Source: Fibrobacterota bacterium (lineage in GTDB: Bacteria; Fibrobacterota; Chitinivibrionia; Chitinivibrionales; FEN-1185). From it: DNA of 64,000 bases. Location of the stretch: the NCBI GenBank assembly GCA_003165595.1, contig PLWQ01000012.1, forward strand, positions 122,013 to 186,012, in the 5' to 3' direction. The position numbers and the translations under genes are program-made. The notes under the pieces are model-generated. The model worked only from the letters and a program-made list of their open reading frames with translations, did no database searches and was not told the origin of the DNA. Below, one piece after another: positions 37,764 to 46,305 of the stretch (position 1 is its first letter; each line of letters opens with the position of its first letter).

Positions 37764-37797
37764 AAAACGAGGGGGAAGCCTCGCGGCTTCCCCCTCG
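37762..37797 (-). terminator. intrinsic terminator of the radical SAM gene
   Basis: On the minus strand a perfect 13-bp GC-rich stem (CGAGGGGGAAGCC with GGCTTCCCCCTCG) and 4-nt loop is followed by TTTTTT, about 90 bp after the radical SAM stop codon. The strongest terminator seen in the window. Confidence 0.85.
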
Positions 37798-37886
37798 TGC
37801 CTTCCAAACGGCGCAGAAAGGCGTATCTGATTGTAAGGTCGTCGACGAGGTCCTGGCGCCCAGCCCTTTTTGGGACAGGATCGCCG

Positions 37887-39164
37887 CTATTTGGCCATCA
37901 CCGGGTCCGTTGTACCGGCTTGCACTTCCGCGAATACAATGGCCTGGCCCAGGCCCTTTGTGAGCGACGGGGTGAGTGCATCGCCGAATTTGCGGTATTC
38001 GTCCAGCCTGCACGAGTTTACCAGACGGCCTTCGAAGACCGTGATGTCGGGACAGCTCTCGCACATGTCAACATCGCCGTCCTGCGCGTCCGGCGCCTGC
38101 ACAATGCCAATTCCCACCGAATGCACGGTGCGAAAAATGTTGAGCGGATTGCGGATATAGCGCACAAACGCCGCGCGCACGCCGGCATCAACCAGTGATA
38201 GCAGCAAGATGATCCTGCCGGCGGACTTCTTCTTAAGGTAGATCAAATATGATCCGAAAATGAGATGGTGCGCCGTTTGAGTAAATTCCATTCCTTTTTT
38301 GCCCAGCGATCCCAGCGGCTTGGCGTTGCAGCACAGTATCACGCCGTCGAGCCACTTGAACGACGTGTGTTTCCGTGTCCCACCGAGGTACACCGACGGG
38401 GCGTATTCCGGAACCGCTGCTTTGATCGCGGCATAGACGTCCGTCGACATAATGGATATTTCTTCCCTCGTCTCCTGCTGCAGGGCATAGCCGAGGGATT
38501 CGTTATCGAGGTGCACGTTTCTCCCTTGTACCAGATACTCCCGACTGCCGTCGAGCAGGGCGCCGCGGTAGGTCATAAAGGTGTATCCCTGTACTTTCCT
38601 GCTGTTTCTGATTGCCCATTTGACAAGATCGGGAACGTATTTGAGCGAGTCGCGGTAGATGGTGCTGTTGAAGTTACAGGAAATTCCTCCAACCTCCCAC
38701 ACCATGTCGGCAAGCTGCTCCCGGAGCGCGCACAGGTCAAGCTCATTCTTGTTCTCCCAACCGGGACGATTCTGGTGCATGTCCACATGGAGCCCCACGC
38801 CCACCAGCCCGGCCTTTCGCAATTCGATGAGAATCTGCCTGTTATGGGCAACCCCGTTGCCGAGCATGAAGGGTTTGAGCTTTTGTCCCGCAATATAGGC
38901 AACGATGTCGACAATCTGAGGATGAAGGATGGGCTCTCCGCCGGCAAGGGAAATGTTGTCGACGTTTCGCCATTTCTTGAGGAATTGAATCTCTTCCTTG
39001 ATTGCCTCAAAAGATTTGTGGCCTTCGAGCCGCTGCCGATAGCAGCCCCGGCATTTGAGGTTGCAAAGGTCGGTGACCTCAACCCAGCCCTGGGGGTTAT
39101 CGTTGAGTGACCAGGGGAAACGGTACAGGTTGCGTTTGTCGAGAGCGGGGATGGGACTTTTCAT
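37887..39164 (-). CDS. radical SAM protein of unknown function
   Basis: 425 residues, ribosome site AAGGAAGGA. The SAM/iron-sulfur motif is CNLKCRGCYR (CxxxCxxC, about residues 34-41), followed by NISLAGGEPILHPQIVDIV (the Gly-Gly-Glu SAM site) and a barrel continuing VGVGLHVDMHQN. A short hydrophobic stretch near 320-345 (GRIILLLSLVDAG) could sit on a membrane. A Cys cluster near the C-terminus (VDMCESCPD, then VNSCRLDEYR) could bind another cluster, as in SPASM-like proteins. It is flanked by its own terminator and an unrelated oxidoreductase; no small substrate peptide gene is visible. Function unknown. Confidence 0.8.
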   Translation of the reverse strand: MKSPIPALDKRNLYRFPWSLNDNPQGWVEVTDLCNLKCRGCYRQRLEGHKSFEAIKEEIQFLKKWRNVDNISLAGGEPILHPQIVDIVAYIAGQKLKPFMLGNGVAHNRQILIELRKAGLVGVGLHVDMHQNRPGWENKNELDLCALREQLADMVWEVGGISCNFNSTIYRDSLKYVPDLVKWAIRNSRKVQGYTFMTYRGALLDGSREYLVQGRNVHLDNESLGYALQQETREEISIMSTDVYAAIKAAVPEYAPSVYLGGTRKHTSFKWLDGVILCCNAKPLGSLGKKGMEFTQTAHHLIFGSYLIYLKKKSAGRIILLLSLVDAGVRAAFVRYIRNPLNIFRTVHSVGIGIVQAPDAQDGDVDMCESCPDITVFEGRLVNSCRLDEYRKFGDALTPSLTKGLGQAIVFAEVQAGTTDPVMAK

Positions 39165-39448
39165 AGGTCCTTCCTTGTACGATTGGGGGAAATGTTGTAC
39201 CTTTCAAGCATTTGTGATTCAGCGGAGCCTGTTGTCCACGAAATCTTAAAGGCATTGTTGTCTCGATGTTCCACGTTGGTCTGGGAACAGCCCCTCTGGA
39301 CTCGGGGCCGCTCAGTTTCATGTGCAAAAATAAGCTATCTTTGCACAGTTTTTTAAATTCTTGATTATGAAAGAAACTGCCCAACCCTCTTTGTGTCGGG
39401 TCTTCATAGAGGCGTGGACCCTCGCCCACACACGCTCATCCCTGACCA

Positions 39449-40414
39449 TCACGATGGTACCAAAACGATTTTCCCGTATGCACCCCTGTCCATAATAGTC
39501 GAGTGAGCCTTTGACGCATCTTCAAGCAGAAATTCCTTCCCGATGACCGGCTTGAGAGTGCTATTGGAAAGCCCCGCAGCGAGGCCGGCATGTATGGCTC
39601 TCAGGTCGGAGTCGTCCGCGTTGAACAAGGTCATTCCCAGTACCTGCGCATCGCGAGCCATCAGGTTGCGGGGATCGATCTCAACGGTACCCCTGCTGCC
39701 GATAACCACCACGCGTCCGTTCTTCCCGAGCATTTCCAGGTCCTTCGAAAGGTTGACATTTGCAAGCATTTCCAGTACGATATCGACACCGCGATCCTTG
39801 GTAATACTTCTTATTGTGTCAAGGTATCCCGGAACAGTATGGTCAAGCACGTTCTCCACGCACTCTGCGGACAGCAGGCTGCGGCCGCGGCCCGAACCGC
39901 CCGTTGCAATCACGAATAGTCCGGCAGCCAGCGACAATTGGACCGCGGCCAGGCCGACGCCACCGGTAGCGCCGTGAATCAGCACTGTTTCCCCGGCAAT
40001 TGCGTGCGCTCGCTGGAACAATGCGCGGTACGCGGTTCCGTATGGTACTCCGAGCGCAGCTCCCTGCTGAAAGCTTACGTTCTTCGGGAGCCGGTGAACG
40101 TGGCGCTCGGCGCATATGGCCATTTCCGCATAGGTGCCGGAAAGAGAGCCCGACGTATATACCCTGTCGCCCGCCTTGAACGAGGTCATGCCGGGACCTA
40201 CCTCTGCCACGATGCCCGCTCCGTCCGCGCCCGGCGTATACGGAAGCGCGGGTTTGCGAGCGTATGTCCCGGAACGGATATACGCTTCAACAGGATTGAC
40301 GCCGGCGGCAGATATTTTGACAAGTACCTGGCCCTCCCCGGCATGCAAGACGTCCACTTCCTCATATTTCATGACGTCAGGCGGCCCGAATTCGTGTACT
40401 CTTATTGCCTTCAT
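39449..40414 (-). CDS. NADPH:quinone oxidoreductase-like MDR protein
   Basis: 321 residues, AAGGAG upstream. Matches the quinone oxidoreductase branch of medium-chain dehydrogenases: MKAIRVHEFGPPDVMKYEEV, GVNPVEAYIRSGTYA, LPYTPGADGAGIVAEVG and the nucleotide-binding loop IHGATGGVGLAAVQLSLAAG. No zinc ligands. Predicted to reduce quinones with NADPH in the cytoplasm. Monocistronic, with 284 bp to the next gene. It is only distantly similar to the MDR protein at 19743. Confidence 0.85.
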   Translation of the reverse strand: MKAIRVHEFGPPDVMKYEEVDVLHAGEGQVLVKISAAGVNPVEAYIRSGTYARKPALPYTPGADGAGIVAEVGPGMTSFKAGDRVYTSGSLSGTYAEMAICAERHVHRLPKNVSFQQGAALGVPYGTAYRALFQRAHAIAGETVLIHGATGGVGLAAVQLSLAAGLFVIATGGSGRGRSLLSAECVENVLDHTVPGYLDTIRSITKDRGVDIVLEMLANVNLSKDLEMLGKNGRVVVIGSRGTVEIDPRNLMARDAQVLGMTLFNADDSDLRAIHAGLAAGLSNSTLKPVIGKEFLLEDASKAHSTIMDRGAYGKIVLVPS

Positions 40415-40691
40415 AGCTGCTCCTTAACGCTAATATTTGCATGTTCGATAGAAAACCGACTTTGCCTGAGCTCAAGACAAGTTTCAACCAGTTTTGAAAT
40501 TTGGCTGATGCAGGGGCGTACCCAAAGGAATGCAATTCGTGTGCCCGAGACAAATTGGCTGGCGGAGGCGATTCGCATTTGCTCTGATTGCAAATCCGGG
40601 AAAGGTGTTCGCACTAATGAGAAACCCGCTCGATCAGGAAGCAAAAAGCGGCTGATCCCGGTATACCGGGTTTTTGCGAAGCTCCAGGGTA

Positions 40692-42818
40692 CTACCGGAT
40701 CAGAACAAGTCTGCCGGTTTGGGAATAATTTCCAGAAACGATCATGACCACGTACATTCCGCCCGCACACCGTTTCTCCTGACGGCCTCTCTCGTTCCAG
40801 GCAAAGACGGACACGCCGTCTGCGCTTTTGACATAGGGTAACAATACGACCGGCCGTCCCGGAAGGTCATAAATCCCCACTGCGCAGCCGTTGTTTGCGT
40901 TACGGACAGTTATTGTCCACTGGCGTGTTGTGGCATCAACGTGCACGGACCACGACAAGGCCGGGAACCCTGCCGCAGGCCTCGGATTGACAACCGCGCT
41001 GTTGCCGTAACACAGCTCCGCGTTGAAGGCAAGCGGCAGTCCGCTGCCGTCGGCCGGGCCGTTCATGACGTTTGCGTAGCAGTTGCATGCCGGTATCTGG
41101 TGCGCATGGCCGGCCAGCCCGGCAATGACTCCGCCGTTCACGTCGGGTCCTATCGCGGGCCAGACGATGTTCGACGGCCACCAGGCGGGCCTTGCAGACA
41201 AAAAAAACGACGCCGGAAGGCTTCGGCTCGCCGGCACCGGACTGGCGTACAAGGCAATCCTGCTCGGAACCTCCGACGCTTCCCACCGGGCCGAGTCATT
41301 GACAACATCGTAATTGCCCCACCTAAGCAGCGTGGACGCCACGAGCGGATCCGCCGGAATCGTCACCGTGCCTTCGGAGTTGCCGTTTCCCAGGGAATAC
41401 ACCGAGCCGGATCCATAGGGAGCGGCGGTTTGATATTGGGTGGTGACCCCGGCCGTGCCCAGCACGTTTCCCACAATGTTGCAGTATCGTTTGTACGAGT
41501 CCAACCGGATTGGAATAAGGTTATTCAATTTGCCCTTTTCCCAGCCTGTAAAGTGATTGCGAAAAAGCGTATTCATGCCGCCGGTACCGTGGAACAGATC
41601 CGCGCCGAACGACGCGCCATCGTTGCTCTCAAGAAGATCATATTCGTTGCCCTCGTTGTGGTCGGTCGCGCTTCCATACAGAAAGTCGGCCGAGGCGACT
41701 TCATAGTCGTTGATGGAGAAATTGTATGCAATCACGTTGCCGGTGCCCAGTTGCAGGAGCTGCGGCGCGGTAACATGCTGAAAAATATTGTTCACCACGA
41801 GATTGTCGGACCCGAGGTAGGTCTCAACGCCGTAGCTTTCCGAAACCGCGTTCTGCGTGCCGTAGAAATAGCAGTCCTGCACGGTGTTGTGCGCGGCCAC
41901 GCAGAATTGTACGTGATTACGGTTGGAGTTGACGGAACGGATTCCCTTCACCCAGCAGTTTATCGCGCCGTACATGCTAATCCCGTTAATCTCTCCCGAA
42001 GCGTTGGCGTGGTCGATGGCAACATCCTCCAGACCCGCAGATTGCATCGCACGCACCCACCACGCGCCGGGTTGCAGGGTGGCGCTCCAGGTGGGCGCAT
42101 ACAATCCCGGTGCGATGGTGTAGACGTTTCCGTTGGTTGCCGCGATTCTAACCACCTGGGTCTGGCCGTGCTGAACGCCGTTCATCACGCGACCGCCGTT
42201 GCCGCCTTCCAGCGAGCAGGGGAAACTGGTGTTGTCGCACACGAACAGCTGCCCGTTGTCGGACGCGACATTCGCCTGGTCGAGTATGATGTATTGCCCC
42301 ACGGACAGGCCCGAGCTGCCGACACCGGTGAGGGTGATCTGCCTGGTTCCCTGCGCGAAACCGGCGGTCCATGTCGCGGCATTTGATCCGCCCGGCAGGG
42401 CGTCCGCGTCGCCACCCCACACGTGATTCTCTGCCGTAAAGCAGACAACGCTATGCCCGCCGAAGCACGCGTTGACGCCCGAAAAAACCAGCAGCGTCTT
42501 GTCTGCGCCTGCCCCCCGCACCGTTACATTGCTCTTCATGAGGATGCCGCTTGACAAATTATAGGTCCCGGCGCCCAGGAATACCGTCTGATCGCTCGGG
42601 CAGGCCGCGATTGCCGCGTTGATCTGGTCCGCGGTCGCGCCGGGGGTAAGTGTCTGGTACACTGTGGTTCGGTCCGGTATGCCGCCGACAACGCCTGCTG
42701 CGCTCCAGTCGACGGCACGCGGCGGGGCAATGATGCCGGACCAGGGTTGGGCCCACAGGCTGCCGGCCGGGAGAGCAAACACCAGCACTGCTGCCGAAAG
42801 AATGGCACGCGAGTTCAT
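40692..42818 (-). CDS. secreted right-handed beta-helix (pectate lyase-like) protein, paralogue A
   Basis: 708 residues, signal peptide about 1-23 (LWA-Q). PPRAVDWSAAGVVGGIPDRT and NAAIAACPSDQTVFLGAGTY match the entry of pectate-lyase/endopolygalacturonase-type helices (Pectate_lyase_3-like). Repeating N-x-x-V-x-x-N-x-F-x coils run from about 90 to 430 (LVVNNIFQHVTAPQLLQ, NVIAYNFSINDYE, TLFRNHFTGW). PAWWPSNIVWPAIGPDVNGG follows, then a FlgD/T9SS-like tail (VGIYDLPGRPVVLL) ending LVLIR. It is homologous along its length to the protein at 46306. Predicted extracellular pectin-type lyase or hydrolase; no catalytic residues assigned. Confidence 0.68.
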   Translation of the reverse strand: MNSRAILSAAVLVFALPAGSLWAQPWSGIIAPPRAVDWSAAGVVGGIPDRTTVYQTLTPGATADQINAAIAACPSDQTVFLGAGTYNLSSGILMKSNVTVRGAGADKTLLVFSGVNACFGGHSVVCFTAENHVWGGDADALPGGSNAATWTAGFAQGTRQITLTGVGSSGLSVGQYIILDQANVASDNGQLFVCDNTSFPCSLEGGNGGRVMNGVQHGQTQVVRIAATNGNVYTIAPGLYAPTWSATLQPGAWWVRAMQSAGLEDVAIDHANASGEINGISMYGAINCWVKGIRSVNSNRNHVQFCVAAHNTVQDCYFYGTQNAVSESYGVETYLGSDNLVVNNIFQHVTAPQLLQLGTGNVIAYNFSINDYEVASADFLYGSATDHNEGNEYDLLESNDGASFGADLFHGTGGMNTLFRNHFTGWEKGKLNNLIPIRLDSYKRYCNIVGNVLGTAGVTTQYQTAAPYGSGSVYSLGNGNSEGTVTIPADPLVASTLLRWGNYDVVNDSARWEASEVPSRIALYASPVPASRSLPASFFLSARPAWWPSNIVWPAIGPDVNGGVIAGLAGHAHQIPACNCYANVMNGPADGSGLPLAFNAELCYGNSAVVNPRPAAGFPALSWSVHVDATTRQWTITVRNANNGCAVGIYDLPGRPVVLLPYVKSADGVSVFAWNERGRQEKRCAGGMYVVMIVSGNYSQTGRLVLIR

Positions 42819-43065
42819 GATTTATCCTTTGATGATTATTCTGCCCCACGGTGTTCCGGCTCGGCCATCAGACCTTCCCCGATCTTGAATACGCTGATTC
42901 ATGGAGCGAGTTGCGGCAGCCGCGATCATTTTGTGCCGCATGCATAAGCGAGAGAGAGAAGCCTGCGGCGTTTTCTTGAAAAGAGACCATGGTGCTTCGC
43001 ACCATCCATTGTAACCTATGCCCTTTTACCCCCTCATCAAAGCCACGGCCTATGGCCGTGGTTCT

Positions 43066-44562
43066 TTACTGGATGACAAACACTCTTTGAACCGCACCCG
43101 TTGCACCACTCTGCAGCAGATACGTTCCCTGCCTGTCAACCCGGCCGGCATCAATCCGCCTGCCCGCGCAATCGTAGGCCGTGACGCCCGCGGCGTCGTG
43201 CAGATAGCGGCGGAGAACCGCAGCGGCAACCGGGTTTGGAACCAGGCGCAGACACGCCGAAGGTGAAGCGCTCACGGCCCATCCCTGCCTGATTGACGCA
43301 TTGGTGAACTCAAACGCTCCCATATCGAAGGCGCCGCCCATCGGCCTGGCAGTGCCGTCGAAGTCGGCGGCCACCGGCACGACGGTCCCGGCGTCGATGG
43401 CCGGGCTGATTGACTTGAGGCGAAAATTATTGTTGGCGGAGTCGACAAACTGCGGATCAACATTCGTCTTGTCGTGGGCCGCAACCGGGCTGTAGGCCGA
43501 CTCGTTGAACAGGTTGTAATCCTCGATGACCGGAGCAGCCCCGTTGTTGACAATGATGGCATGATCGTAGCATTTGCTGAAAATGTTGTTCTTGACAACA
43601 GCGCCCGAAGTGTAACTGCCGCCGAATCCCGCTCCGAAATACTTTATGTCGTAGAATACGTTGTTGAACACGTTTATGGTGGTAATCCCGTCGCTCACAC
43701 ACAGTCCCCACGCTGCGGAGTGAGCGAAGATATTGTTCTTGAAAGTGAAATCATGACTGCTGTGATGATAAGTCCCCTCCGCCATCAGACCCTCGTCACA
43801 CTCGCTGCACCAGTTCCCGTCCCACACCACATTGGCCGCGTGCTCGCCGTTGTTGTCGAATGTTTGCCAGCAATCCAGATGCGCATTGCCCACCTCGCTG
43901 AAAATGGTGCCGTGAAATTTGTTTCCCCGGAAAGTAATGTTGTCTCCAAAGAAGCGTGAATAATCGCAGTCGCCCGTTGTGTCGTACTGGAAGAGCCGGT
44001 CCACCTCATTATTCTCCACCAGGAAGTTGCTTCCGCTCACCGTGAGGCCGTACTGGCAGTGATACACGTGGTTGCCGCCGATGTACACCGAATCCCACGT
44101 GCCTCCGCTCCAGCTCGATTGGATGCCGGGTCCGGGAATGTCGTGGCAGTAATTGTCCACGATTTCCAGATTGCTGCTCGCAATCCAGATGCCTCCGCCG
44201 TTCCAGCCGCCTTGCGGGCATGTTATGTCGAAGCCTTCAATCCGCAGGTAGTTTTCGCCGTCGGTCTGGAACCCTTGCATGAACACGGTCCGCCTCGGAT
44301 CGGCCGTAAACACGATCTTCCTGCCCGCTGCGCCGGAATGGCCCGAGGCAAAGGATATGCGCTCCGCATAGGTTCCTGCCTTGACAACAACGGAATCGCC
44401 GGCAAGGACCGCGGCTGCCGCCTTGGAGATCGTCTTGAATGGTTGGGCCGCGATGCCGGAGTTATTGTCGCTTGCGCCGGCGTCGTTCCGATCCACATAG
44501 TATGTCTTTGTCCAGGCAAGCGAACAGAACAGAAGCACGGTTACGATCCATACTGTTTTCAT
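43066..44562 (-). CDS. secreted right-handed beta-helix protein
   Basis: 498 residues from ATG 44562 (GAGGGGGA upstream). Signal peptide about 1-18. The beginning TYYVDRNDAGASDNNSGIAA and PFKTISKAAAAVLAGDSVVV is typical of DUF1565/PL9-like parallel beta-helices. Coils run about 80-390 with stacked N-x-F/V motifs (FTFKNNIFAHSAAWGLCV, INVFNNVFYDIKYF, AVVKNNIFSKC). RLKSISPAIDAGTVV and FDMGAFEF are the usual ending of this group. A FlgD/T9SS-like tail follows. It lies 42 bp downstream of the DUF4038 gene (stop 44605). Possibly a polysaccharide lyase, but binding-only is possible. Confidence 0.68.
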   Translation of the reverse strand: MKTVWIVTVLLFCSLAWTKTYYVDRNDAGASDNNSGIAAQPFKTISKAAAAVLAGDSVVVKAGTYAERISFASGHSGAAGRKIVFTADPRRTVFMQGFQTDGENYLRIEGFDITCPQGGWNGGGIWIASSNLEIVDNYCHDIPGPGIQSSWSGGTWDSVYIGGNHVYHCQYGLTVSGSNFLVENNEVDRLFQYDTTGDCDYSRFFGDNITFRGNKFHGTIFSEVGNAHLDCWQTFDNNGEHAANVVWDGNWCSECDEGLMAEGTYHHSSHDFTFKNNIFAHSAAWGLCVSDGITTINVFNNVFYDIKYFGAGFGGSYTSGAVVKNNIFSKCYDHAIIVNNGAAPVIEDYNLFNESAYSPVAAHDKTNVDPQFVDSANNNFRLKSISPAIDAGTVVPVAADFDGTARPMGGAFDMGAFEFTNASIRQGWAVSASPSACLRLVPNPVAAAVLRRYLHDAAGVTAYDCAGRRIDAGRVDRQGTYLLQSGATGAVQRVFVIQ

Positions 44563-44604
44563 GACGTTTCCCCCTCTGTCTATAGTCGGCAACTCCAGGG
44601 CGTC

Positions 44605-46272
44605 TTACCTGGTCTTCACAAATGGACGTACGACAGCCGCATGTTGCGTTTGCACTCGCAGCAGGTACACACCACAACGGACTCCGGAAGCATCCCACAA
44701 TAACGTGCATGCCCCGGTCCTCGCCGATTCGCCGTGCAAACTTTCTCCGGTGAGAACCGCCATCTGCCTGCCGGACGCATCGTAAATCACGGACACGGCC
44801 ATACTTTCTTTCCCGGAAACGATGATTGCGACGGTTTGGGTTGCCGGGTTATACGCCGTCTTGACGGTCACGTCTTCGGGGGTACTGGTGTTCATGCGGC
44901 TCGACACGGAAGTCGTGGCCTCAAGCACGAGGACAAAGTCCTTGTCGCTTGCGCTATTGGCGCCGGGTGGCGCGAAATTCCGCGTGCCGGTATTGGGAAA
45001 AGGGGAACCGGATATTGTCGCATATGTCCCGTTGGTTGGATCGTACCATTGCGCCTTGGCGGACGAACTGAGTTTCGTCATGTCCACCGTGACCGTCTGG
45101 CCCGACGGCAGAAATGCCAAAACCAATCCACCGTCCGGCGTACGCGCCGCAGTCGCGCAATAGTTGTCCGCAACGTGGCCGGTGTTGGAAAACGTGCCAT
45201 ACCCGGCGGTCACAACGGTGTGATCCTGGTCCGGCACCAGGTTGTACCACGGCCGAAGTTCGAACAATGTCTTGACAAAAGCCATTTGGGTGGCACCCGG
45301 TGTGACCAGATTATCTTTCCAGCCCGATTTGAAGGGCCAGATGTATCCGTTGCCGTAAAACTGTCCTGTAGCCCCGCTCAGGTTTGTCCAGTATTCCTGC
45401 CGCCGCAGGATGACCGCGGTCGTCACCGGCCCCTGCAGGCTTTCGAATTCGTAATTGGCCTCTATGAGAAAAACCGGCTGGAAATCTGTCCGGTTGTAGT
45501 CCTTGAGCACCTGCGCATACGTTGGATAGTATGTATAGGAAGCGTTGAGAGAGACAATCGGCGCCCAGTTCGGATCGTCAAGCGATCCGCTCACAAGATA
45601 ATTGAGCTCAATCGTGTGAATGTGGCGCGAGTCGTTGTCCTTGATGCCAAGCGCCACCGCGGTCGCCACCGTGTCGTTTGCGGCATTGCTCCAGGTCTGA
45701 AAGTCGTTGCCGCTCAACCACACGATGTTGTCGAAGCTCTTGTAGCGGTTGCCCAGGTACCTTCCGTAATTACGGCATTTAGTGACGCCGTTGGCGAGCA
45801 TCACGCTCAAGAAGCTTCCTGTTTCGGCAGGGTCGAGAAAAACAGCGAGCCCATGGTTCGCCGCAAGCCGAAGCACCCGGTCGCAGTGCGAAAAGTACGC
45901 CTCGTTGGGAGTGGAGAGATCACCGGCGGTGGTCCACGGCAGAACGCCGTCGTAGGTGCTGGCGTCGGTGCGTCCTCCTGTGTAGTCCGCGCACAGGAGG
46001 TTGATCCAGAGGCAATTGAATCCGTGCGACGAGCGGTCCGCGAAATACATGTCGGCGTCCGCCTCCGAGATGTTGACCATGAGGGCCTGCGGGGCGTCGC
46101 CGGCGATGAGAAAGGGAACGTTGTTCTGGTCAACGAGGTATCGCCTGTTGGCACTCACCGCGAGCGGATAGACTTGCGCCTGCGGGGATTCCCCTGCGAC
46201 AAGGCAGGAGAAAACGGCGGTCACGGCAACTACGAATAGGTTTCTGTGCACGAGTTTCAGGACGGCAGTCAT
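44605..46272 (-). CDS. secreted DUF4038 protein (GH140-like)
   Basis: 555 residues, AGGGGGAA upstream, signal peptide about 1-32. RRYLVDQNNVPFLIAGDAPQALMVNIS, DADMYFADRSSHGFNCLWINLLC and LANHGLAVFLDPAE fit the DUF4038 barrel, the group containing GH140 apiosidases. YGRYLGNRYKSFDNIVWLSGNDF carries the conserved Asn-Asp near the acid/base site, and FLIEANYEFE may hold the nucleophile. The C-terminal part matches the small sandwich that usually follows DUF4038 (LVLAFLPSGQTVTVDM, AQWYDPTNG). A FlgD/T9SS-like tail (VSVIYDASGRQMAVL) ends it. It could remove apiose or a similar side-chain sugar from pectin; that is a family-level inference. Confidence 0.72.
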   Translation of the reverse strand: MTAVLKLVHRNLFVVAVTAVFSCLVAGESPQAQVYPLAVSANRRYLVDQNNVPFLIAGDAPQALMVNISEADADMYFADRSSHGFNCLWINLLCADYTGGRTDASTYDGVLPWTTAGDLSTPNEAYFSHCDRVLRLAANHGLAVFLDPAETGSFLSVMLANGVTKCRNYGRYLGNRYKSFDNIVWLSGNDFQTWSNAANDTVATAVALGIKDNDSRHIHTIELNYLVSGSLDDPNWAPIVSLNASYTYYPTYAQVLKDYNRTDFQPVFLIEANYEFESLQGPVTTAVILRRQEYWTNLSGATGQFYGNGYIWPFKSGWKDNLVTPGATQMAFVKTLFELRPWYNLVPDQDHTVVTAGYGTFSNTGHVADNYCATAARTPDGGLVLAFLPSGQTVTVDMTKLSSSAKAQWYDPTNGTYATISGSPFPNTGTRNFAPPGANSASDKDFVLVLEATTSVSSRMNTSTPEDVTVKTAYNPATQTVAIIVSGKESMAVSVIYDASGRQMAVLTGESLHGESARTGACTLLWDASGVRCGVYLLRVQTQHAAVVRPFVKTR

Positions 46273-46305
46273 GGTTCCCCCTGATACGGGCGGTCCGGAA
46301 ACGCG

